From the NCBI GenBank assembly GCA_000729835.1, contig JFHB01000358.1, positions 1 through 17,551 on the forward strand: a stretch of 17,551 bases of DNA. The letters are read 5' to 3'. Origin of the DNA: Atkinsonella hypoxylon (Eukaryota; Ascomycota; Sordariomycetes; Hypocreales; Clavicipitaceae). Positions 10,701-17,551 of the stretch are shown here, one piece after another; the stretch's first letter is position 1, and every line of letters begins with the position of its first letter. The position numbers and the translations under genes are program-made. The notes beneath the pieces are model-generated. The model saw only the letters and a program-made list of their open reading frames with translations. It did not search any database and was not told where the DNA came from.

Positions 10701-11199
10701 AAGCTCGGTCTGCAGACGTCCGTTGTTCGATGATGATGGGGTCCATATTAGGCAAGAGAGATTTAATTCGGCTCGCAGTGGATGATATACAGAGAACAAT
10801 GTTCCCACCGCATTGTTCTGCAACGTGCTTGATGGTGGAATCTGGAACAACATCGCCATCCAGAGGCACATACTGTGCACCACAAGATAGAATAGCCATG
10901 ATACCAATGATCATCTCGGTGCCACGCTTGACGATAAGTGGGATGCTTTGATGAGGGCCAATGCCGAGCAGTCGAAGCCGAGAAGCTAGAAGCTGGGCCT
11001 GTATGGCAAGCTCACGATACGTGAGCTCCCTCACGAGGACGCCATTGGAGAGGTCACGAACCGCTGTGGCTGAGGGTATAGAGACAGCATGGTGATAGAA
11101 AGCGGCAGTAACTGTAGGAAAAGGACAGTAGACAGCCTCGCCATGCGTGAAATCTGAATTGGGTAGAGCAAGGAGATGTGATTTCCTACCGTCGTTCAT
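7791..11199 (-). CDS. tmpB: TmpB-like adenylation-domain/membrane flavo-oxidoreductase fusion
   Basis: Predicted membrane enzyme that activates a carboxylic or amino acid with ATP and carries its own flavin/NAD(P)H redox module. My exons are 11199-10632, 10550-10416, 10336-10254, 10169-9781, 9703-9610 and 9509-7791 (995 aa). Adenylation motifs, in order: A3 YTSGTTGKPKG (187-197, split by intron 1), A4 FDMAAWEIF, A5 NCCGPTE (310-316), A7 YCTGDLGRW, A8 GRVDDQVKVKGFRVEL (414-429), and A10 NGKID with catalytic K498. There is no thiolation (LGGHS) motif: after a Ser-rich linker come six hydrophobic segments (about 575-601, 607-636, 654-676, 691-713, 728-746, 764-786). A WHSF flavin-type motif (823-826) and a GSGIGP nucleotide-binding loop (891-896) follow. 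This matches A. nidulans TmpB, an adenylate-forming relative of TmpA that promotes conidiation. The substrate is unknown. Intron 3 uses a weak GTCGGT donor. The hydratase gene is divergent, 3.2 kb away. Confidence 0.88.
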
Positions 11200-11239
11200 T
11201 ATGACGACTTCAAGGTAACACTCAAAAGTGCGGGGTGCG

Positions 11240-11281
11240 TCAAGGAACAGAAAAGCAGTCTGAACTCCCGACTTCCATCAT
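11240..11281 (-). other. Upstream ORF of 13 codons in the tmpB leader
   Basis: On the minus strand an ATG at 11281, immediately followed by a second ATG, opens a 13-codon frame that stops with TGA at 11242-11240. That is 40 nt before the main ATG at 11199. It lies downstream of the TATA box, so it is probably inside the leader if transcription starts close to that box. Such ORFs usually lower translation of the main frame. The reading is direct; the regulatory role is inferred. Confidence 0.45.
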
Positions 11282-11303
11282 GAACTAGCTTGTGAATCAA
11301 GGG

Positions 11304-11313
11304 CCTTTATATA
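11304..11313 (-). promoter_or_regulatory. TATA box of the tmpB-like gene
   Basis: The minus strand reads TATATAAAGG, a near-consensus TATA element, beginning 114 nt before the tmpB-like ATG. It is the only strong TATA-like element within about 200 bases upstream of that start. Its position allows a leader of up to about 80 nt. Confidence 0.5.
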
Positions 11314-13058
11314 TTTTTGCCGACAACCTTCCCTGTTGTTGCAAGGTTATCGTCTTGGCTTTCGTCTAGGAACTAAGCAGAAAGCCCGGGACAACATCCT
11401 CCTACAGCCGGTACATTTGGAGATCAACCTGCCGGAAAATTCTCTAAGATTGCCAACGTCGTACATCCCAGTCATGATGGTTGAGCCTGCCGCGAGTCGA
11501 CTCCGCCTATCTCCGTAGCTTTTTTCAGACCAGGGTTTATCTTGTCTTGTAGCAATATGTATGAGCCTGTTGAACGGGGAAAGTTGCATGGAGCTCTGTG
11601 GGTCCAAAATGATGGATAGATATTTTGTATGGAGGTGCGAATCGAGAGATCTGAGGCACTAAGGGTATCCCTACGCCCCCGAAGGATAGAAGAAAAAAAG
11701 TATACATGCGGTGCGAGTATTATACAGAACAACTGGCCTGGTTGCGCACACCCCTCTCAGCCTCTTAGGGGAGGTGGGACGAGCAAAATCAAGGGTGTGC
11801 CGAAGATTATAGTTGTCGCATTCCGGGGCTATTCAAGCCAAAAGAAAAGGACGAGAGAAAGAGTTCACGACTGGCGCCTTTCCTTGGACCGTTGTCCCAA
11901 CGAAGGGAGCTAGCAGGGTTAGAAGCGAACGGGTGGAATGCCGAGAATGGCGACGGGACACCCGAAAAGGGCAACTAGCGATTAGGGTACATTGTCCAAA
12001 AGTAGACTACAATGCCAGAGAAAATTGACAAGGGGTCTACTCCGTAGTCTGAATATGTTCAGGCTCGGTCACGCACTCTGACACTGAGACAGGTAGGGAA
12101 TTGAGTGAGGTGGCTTGCTCCGCTTGGTTTGTGAGGGATGGAGAAGAGAACGGAGGGGGGTAAACTTCAACGTTGGTTCATCGTCAGAAGGTCTGGTAGG
12201 CGCCCAGAATCTGTATGCGGCACATCCGCCAAGATAAGCATGGCTCTTAGCTCAGTTTTGCATGAGGGTCAAACCCCACGTGAGTTTCTTGGCCGGTTTA
12301 CCACGAAGGTTTGTATGCATGAAGCGTCAAGTCTGCCAACTTGGCCGCCTCATGCCTCTTCTCCGCCCACATAACAAACTGGTGTCCTCTGCATTGCTGC
12401 AACATGTCTTCAACGGGGTAGGGATAAATTGTGGCTTGGTTGAGCCGACCAGTCGCCAAAAGCTCCACTCGGCCGGAACCACGGTTGCTGTACAGACATG
12501 AAGTTGACAGCAGATGACAGCTGTGGACTTTCAAGATTTCCGAGGCCTGTTTGTTTCAGCCAGTAGCTCAATGCGAACCCATGGAATTAGACCAAAGCTA
12601 GAGGGACAAATTAGTACGTCATGCCTGCTGAGGGGAGAGAATGCGCTATATGGCTTCTGGATTTGTGGTGGAGAGGCACTACTTCACCAGCCAAGAGTCA
12701 TAAAGAAGTCATCCATCATGAAATTTGTACACTGAAACACATTGTTCGTTTTCTCTTGTCAGGAAGCGGAGAAAAAAAAAAGACGGCTGCTTGATTGATT
12801 GTTCGACTGCGTGTATGTTGTTTTAATCTTAGGGCCACTGTCGTGTCTGCCGCCAAAGTGACAGCTTTAAATCTCTTCGTTCGGCAACATCTAGACCAGA
12901 ATCCCGGGAATATCCGATCGACCCGCCTGTAGGCACGGCTTGCGTCAAGCTGCTCACAGGAACATCTTTTGGTGCGCTCCATTCGTGCGGAGAGACGTCT
13001 TGACATTCCGCCGTAATGTTCTACCAAGGGTACCAAACTTACAGAATTTTGTTTGTCC

Positions 13059-13079
13059 TTTTTTTTTTAAAAAAAAAAA
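13059..13079. repeat. T10A11 palindromic homopolymer block
   Basis: Ten T are followed directly by eleven A. The block is self-complementary and rigid. Poly(dA:dT) blocks are known to disfavour nucleosomes, and this one sits in the divergent intergenic region about 1.3 kb before the hydratase start. It could help keep the region open, or it may be neutral slippage. Confidence 0.9.
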
Positions 13080-13342
13080 CATCATTCTTGTTATACGTGC
13101 TCGAGCCGTGGCCATGAGGCTGACGGTTGCTTTCTTTTCTTTTCCTGCCAAGATCGAGCCGCGCCTGCAGCCGTGTTGCCGGTGTGTTCCTTTAGGTATG
13201 ATTCTGGGTGCTCTGTCAAAAGTGGCACAAAGTCCTCCACTTTGGACGGCTAGGCGCCTGAGTGCACTGTAGACGACGAAACCAAGCCTAGATGGGCAAT
13301 CATCATCAATGACCGACAGACGCAGCCGGCGAGACTGCCACT

Positions 13343-13359
13343 GCATGTTGACAACATGC
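13343..13359. promoter_or_regulatory. 17-bp perfect palindrome beside a CCTCGG motif
   Basis: GCATGTTG and CAACATGC are exact inverse complements around one central A. The form suits a dimeric transcription factor site. Five bases further, at 13365-13370, is CCTCGG, the core bound by the fatty-acid regulators FarA and FarB in aspergilli. Both lie about 1.05 kb upstream of the hydratase ATG. Function is inferred from form and position only. Confidence 0.3.
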
Positions 13360-14180
13360 GTGGACCTCGGAGAGAAACAGACGTGGTGGCTTCAGAGACA
13401 TGATGTGGCCATGCTCGTGTCTGCAGCAAAAGCACTCTGCATTCTCAACCACGATTTAACCCCAGTCAGCGCGCAGACATTGCTCGTATCGCGGAGACTA
13501 GCTGATATTTAGGAAGGACCTTTTGGATGCTTGGTGTTTATCACCTCAACTTTGTTCTCATGGACGTCTGGCGAAGGTTGGAAAAGCTTGGAGCTGGATG
13601 GACGTACGTGAGTGAACCTGACGACTTGCGGCAGGAGCTAACGAGCCATCAGATCTCATCTCAGCTTTCTGACTCCTGACCAATGACAAGCTAGTAAACT
13701 AGATCAGACCAGGCATACTAGACGTATTTTTGCCTAAATACTCTCTGGCTTGACCCCGCCTTGACGCCGTCAGAAATGAGGTCGTTTCTGTCATGGAGAT
13801 TGAAGATTGATTCAATAATATTTGCTCGAGCTGGACCTCGCTCACCTGCCATGTCTTTTCTCCCCTGGGCACTTGAGCAGGTCTCATGTCGCCATTCGGC
13901 CCAGGTCTAATCATTCTCGTTCTACCTGGCTGCAGTAGCCCAACGCCTCCGCATCTTGCACTCCAATCACCTCTCAATAGTTCCATTGTTTTGTCCTTCA
14001 AATCCTCTCTCCCCGCAGCAATGTCTCCACCAGAATGATAACTAGGCGCCTGCTAGCCTTTTGCGAACTTCCATCACCGTCACGGCCACCGATTCCCACT
14101 CGTCTACAAAGCCCAGCCCTTTTCCCACGCCGTTGGTCACCCATGTGTTAGTGCCATAATTTACTCAATATCAGTGTCGT

Positions 14181-14307
14181 TTATCTGCGTTCCTGTTCTC
14201 TTTAACCAGAAGGTTTATCGCAGCAGATAATCGAGATTATTAGACACTGGCAGGACAACCCCAGCCGCCGCGGCTTTCCTCCGGCTGCCACTCGAACCCG
14301 ATTATCT
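14181..14307. promoter_or_regulatory. Cluster of four GATA-factor motifs in the hydratase promoter
   Basis: Four HGATAR sites fall within 127 bp, about 97-223 bp before the hydratase ATG: TTATCT at 14181, TTATCG at 14215, AGATAA at 14225 and TTATCT at 14302. Three share the longer word GCAGATAA. Two form an exact 11-bp inverted repeat (14223-14233 and 14299-14309, spacer 65 bp). Paired GATA sites are typical of AreA-type nitrogen control and of other fungal GATA factors. Binding is inferred. Confidence 0.45.
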
Positions 14308-14403
14308 GCATCAAATCCCCCGGCTCCGTTGCGGCGAGCACCTCTGTCACGCATTTTTTTTCTCTTGTAACATCGAAGAAGGAAAGAAATATCATCCATC
14401 AAA

Positions 14404-15814
14404 ATGGCTCTGTCAGAACTTGTTCAAGCTACATCGCCAAGCGAGGGTGTCCGGGTCATTACTTTGAATCGGCCAGAGAAGCGAAATGCCATGTCCCGAG
14501 AGCTTATTGGGGAGTTTTTGAGGGAGCTGAAGACGGCTTCATTCGACTCGGCAGTTAAGGTCATTATCATAACCGGCAAGGGCACTTTCTTCTCATGTGA
14601 GCCACATGGTTTCCTGCTTCTCATTACCCTTCAACCTTCATCTTCAAGCATATGGGAGAGTCCGTCGCTGAGATTCCCCACTCTGCTATATTGGCGCCGC
14701 CATGGTTTGATCCCGGTGATAGAGCTCGTTAGTTTCTAACTTGTCATTGTTAGCTGGTGCCGATTTGAAAGACATTTCCGGTCTAGATGCCGCTGGTGCT
14801 CGATCATGCCGTTATCTTGAGGATTTGTGCGTCGGGATGTCCGCTGTGCGCAAGCCTATCTTTGCAGCTGTAAACGGACCAGCGGTGAGTGTAGGCTGTT
14901 ATGCTACTCAACGCCGCGCCAGCTTCTTTCCTAAGCCATGGTGGCAGTTCTTACATGGCTTTTGGCTGACAAACCGTATTTGATTTTTATTGGTGTTTTT
15001 ACAGCTGGGGGGCGGTTTCGAAGTGGCATTGATGGTAAGAACCCCATGCTGCTCCTCCAGCTATTTGGACGCTGGAAACGCTGGGGCGAACTCAGCTACC
15101 GCGCACCTCTGATACATGCGCATACGACAAATCGGAGACATGTGGCTAATACATGGCATTGTGAACATCTAGTGTGATTTGATCATTGCATCCAAGTCGG
15201 CTTATTTCGCCCTTCCGGAAACCCAACGAGGTTTGATTCCTGGAGCGGGTGGTACGCAGAGGCTGACTGCTGCCGTGGGCAAGTTTCGAGTAAGTCGGCA
15301 TGCTTCATGAGAAGCGGGGATGATGTTACGCGGGCCCAGCCGATCGGATGAACGTTAAACTTAGCTCGCCATGTTCTTACTGTATCCCAGGCTATGCGAA
15401 CCATTCTCATGGGTAGACCAATTACGGCCGAGGAGGCATTGTCATGGGGTCTAGTGTGCGACCTCGTGGCAGATGGTGACCTGCTGCTGCAGCAATCAAT
15501 CGCTACTGCGAACGCACTGACCCAAAACTGGTCAGAGGCGCTTCTATTTGCTAAAGAAGCTGTCTGCAGGGGTAAGCATCATCCACAGTTTGACATGCGG
15601 TACAGGCCCTGCTGTTGCAGTGTACTACCAACAAGGAATACTATGCTATTGCTCGCTTGTTTGCTCAGAATTTTGATGCTAACGTGTCAGACGTACAGCC
15701 GATAGTCTCTGTAGGGACGACCTGTTCGAACGCAACCTATACTACAGCACATTCGGAACGGAAGAGAAGAGAAAGGGTGTGGATGAGTTTCTAGCTAGGC
15801 GGAGCCGGGATTAG
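14404..15814 (+). CDS. Enoyl-CoA hydratase/isomerase (crotonase) family protein
   Basis: Predicted to hydrate a 2-enoyl-CoA, or catalyse a related crotonase reaction, in fatty-acid or branched-chain acid breakdown. My exons are 14404-14596, 14754-14884, 15005-15034, 15173-15289, 15391-15571 and 15699-15814 (255 aa, normal for the family). Introns are 157, 120, 138, 101 and 127 nt. The N-terminal LNRPEKRNAM is the CoA-binding start. FFSSGADLK (62-70) forms the first half of the oxyanion hole and LGGGFEVALM (109-118) the second. E114 and E134, 20 residues apart, match the two catalytic glutamates of mammalian mitochondrial hydratase, so hydratase activity is likely. The C-terminal LFERNLYYSTFG...GVDEF is typical. 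There is no SKL-type peroxisome signal at the end (SRD) and no clear mitochondrial presequence. ATG context is AAAATGG after a CT-rich leader. The substrate and any link to the tmpB-like gene are unknown. Confidence 0.92.
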
Positions 15815-16376
15815 GGGAGCTGGCAAAAGCCAAGAGTTCCAAGAATATCGGCTTACCACTTCGGTAGGGGCTTGGATAGGGAAGATGGAAGAGATGGACA
15901 AAAGGTCGTTGGCGACTCGACACACATGGAAGAACCATCTGCATCTGTATTATCAGCTCACGACTGGAGAAAATGGTGCATGAATGGGGGAAGCTTCGGG
16001 ATGACTGGTCTGGTAGACTGGGGTATAATGCAAAGACGACTTATAGCCGCCTGGCCAAGTGGTCGATCCGGCTAGATTATATCATGTTCAGGTAAGCAAG
16101 TGGTATGCATTTCGCCCTCCCGCATAGCCTCAATTGATAGCTGAAAAGGCGGGGTAACTATGATGATCAGCGTCGGTCTGTTTTCAAAGATAGATGCGCA
16201 GCGCTCTGTTTAAGGAACTCTACGGGAACCATTCACCCCTGCGTGTTAAACGGGACAATCCGCTGTGAAGGGACCCCTGAGGAGGGTCCAATAATTATGT
16301 AATATTTTCTTAGCACGGCATGGCGTGATAGATTCGGAGCCTGAGGTCCCCATTGAGGGGTTTTTTTTTTCCGAGC

Positions 16377-16403
16377 ATCATGAGTACATAATCATGAGTA
16401 CAT
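16377..16403 (+). repeat. Two tandem copies of a 13-bp repeat
   Basis: ATCATGAGTACAT occurs at 16377-16389 and 16391-16403, one base apart. It follows a T10 run. No function is apparent. Confidence 0.85.
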
Positions 16404-16581
16404 GAGGAAAGAAAATGCAGCCCTGTGAGAAAGACTGGATGATGTAGAACCATGGGGCAGTACTTCACCATTCGCAGGAGTGACCTGTTTCGGCTCGCTG
16501 CAGCTGCAAGTTCGCGGTTTAACGTTACCGTTGGATCACTTCCATCAAAAAGGCTTAGCTGTGTCCACGTGGCTAGAGACT

Positions 16582-17400
16582 GGGGGGGGGGGTGTGAGGA
16601 ATGATGAGAACTCACGAATGTTGGAAATGCTCGTAATCATGCAGCTTGCACAAGTTCTTGCAATACAACCAACTGCAACATGGGGCCTGGGGGGGAGAGA
16701 GACATTGTGCTGGGAGAAAAGAAGTGAATCGCCTGGTGAGTGATGCAAGGCACAACCAAAAAAAAATTCAACAGATGGCCAAAATAGCAGGGGGGGGAGA
16801 GCACAAAGCGTCTGGCATCTGCGACAGATGGTCATCTGTTTGCGACGAACTGTTGACGGGCCCTCTCGTCACGGCCACGTTCATGCACATCCCTTAATGT
16901 ACGTTGCCCTGTTGGCAATGCTGTACATGGACTGTATCTTTGCTTGTGTTCAGACAATGGAGCCGGTGGGCTCCGTCGGTTGAGGATCAGTCGATTTTCA
17001 ACGATCGATACCGGGCATTCCAATGCAGGCCGGACATGCTCCTCGGGGCCGGACCACGCAGAAGTGTCAATGTAGAAAAGCAAGGCCAGCAGCCAATGAA
17101 TCGATCGACTCGTCACTGACACAGCATGCTCGAACCGTCAACTATTCAGTCTTGTCCCATCCGACTGGCTGGTCTGGGGAAGGGGAGGGGGGGGGGGGGC
17201 GTCCCTCGTATCTGCTGGCCAAGGCTGGTCAGTCGTCGATTTCCCAAGCAGTTTACGTACAGAACAAGGAGCGATGAAGCCTTGTGTGGCACGAGAGCAG
17301 ACGAGTAGATGACATGTTTCATCAGCAAAGCTGCCGACCTACCCAGCCTGGACAGTTGGCTCCATTCACCAACTCATCGGGCGTTTTTGGGGGGGGGGGG
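16582..17400 (+). repeat. Series of G-homopolymer runs with G-quadruplex potential
   Basis: Five G-runs lie on the same strand: G11 at 16582-16592, G7 at 16689-16695, G8 at 16790-16797, G13 at 17187-17199 and G12 at 17389-17400. At 17177-17199 the order G4, AA, G4, A, G13 meets the usual intramolecular G-quadruplex pattern. Runs of eight or more G do not appear elsewhere in the window. Confidence 0.8.
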
Positions 17401-17551
17401 AGGGTTACAGCAACGTCAAGTATCAAACTGACAGGTCAGCTTCAGGTTTTTTTTTTTTCGGCAGGATTCCTGCTCTAGAAGAGTAAGCGGCTTTAGCTTA
17501 TTAGTCCAGCTCTACACCGGTAAGACAACGCAACGGGGGGTTAGGACAGAA

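Larger units (their letters stand above)
11200..14403. other. Divergent intergenic region between the tmpB-like and hydratase genes
   Basis: This 3.2 kb segment separates two divergently transcribed genes and should hold both promoters. No coding gene is supported: the open frames overlap one another and carry no motif. It contains a TATA box and upstream ORF on the tmpB side, a T10A11 block, a 17-bp palindrome beside a CCTCGG motif, and a group of GATA motifs on the hydratase side (all listed separately). Confidence 0.6.
15815..17551. other. Intergenic region after the hydratase gene
   Basis: No gene can be supported. The open frames are short, overlap on both strands and have no recognisable motif. 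The segment should include the hydratase 3' end. It holds a T10 run at 16361-16370, a short tandem repeat at 16377-16403, and a series of G-runs from 16582 to 17400. The window ends in non-coding sequence. Confidence 0.6.

Noticed and set aside
2242..15814. Reading the three genes as one secondary-metabolite cluster
   Set aside because: Gaps of 3.2-3.7 kb, mixed orientation, no transporter, no cluster transcription factor and no tailoring enzymes beyond a generic crotonase.
1..17551. CRISPR arrays, bacterial operons, phage or viral genes
   Set aside because: No spaced direct repeats and no Shine-Dalgarno-led gene series. All three supported genes have spliceosomal introns.

Overview
The window looks like nuclear DNA of a filamentous ascomycete, probably a Sordariomycete, though the genus cannot be fixed from sequence alone. 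The evidence is three intron-bearing protein genes with short introns (55-157 nt, mostly GTAAGN or GTTTGT donors, CTAAC/CTAAT branch sites and YAG acceptors), AAAATGG/CAACATGG start contexts, long intergenic stretches, homopolymer tracts, and protein families typical of this group. No rRNA, tRNA, CRISPR array, complete transposon or bacterial-type operon is visible.

Layout. 1-2241: no supportable gene. 2242-4087 (+): a four-exon gene for a 554-residue protein with seven membrane segments followed by a cytoplasmic RGS domain (GprK-like architecture). 4088-7790: intergenic, with an AT-rich island from about 4791, A-tracts, and a weak unassigned charged ORF pair near 5809-6354. 7791-11199 (-): a six-exon gene for a protein of about 995 residues that fuses an NRPS-type adenylation domain directly to a six-helix membrane region and a C-terminal FAD/NAD(P)H oxidoreductase module. 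This is the architecture of TmpB of Aspergillus nidulans. 11200-14403: a 3.2 kb divergent intergenic region with a TATA box and a 13-codon upstream ORF on the tmpB side, and a cluster of GATA-factor motifs on the other side. 14404-15814 (+): a six-exon gene for a 255-residue enoyl-CoA hydratase/isomerase family protein with both catalytic glutamates. 15815-17551: no gene, but five G-runs on the same strand.

How the genes may relate. TmpB is known in A. nidulans as an adenylate-forming membrane enzyme needed for normal conidiation, and RGS proteins damp the G-protein signalling that controls the same switch. The hydratase could supply or degrade acyl-CoA. The order is RGS and tmpB convergent, tmpB and hydratase divergent, with gaps of 3.2-3.7 kb. 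This does not show an operon or a tight biosynthetic cluster, so a functional link is only a hypothesis.

The most distinctive observations concern splicing at catalytic motifs. tmpB intron 1 is stop-free and a multiple of three, and it interrupts the ATP-binding loop. tmpB intron 2 has tandem acceptors at the substrate-binding A4 motif. The hydratase has a 30-nt in-frame exon that encodes the oxyanion-hole loop and one catalytic glutamate. All exon models were made by hand from reading frames, splice motifs and family motifs, and have not been checked against transcripts.
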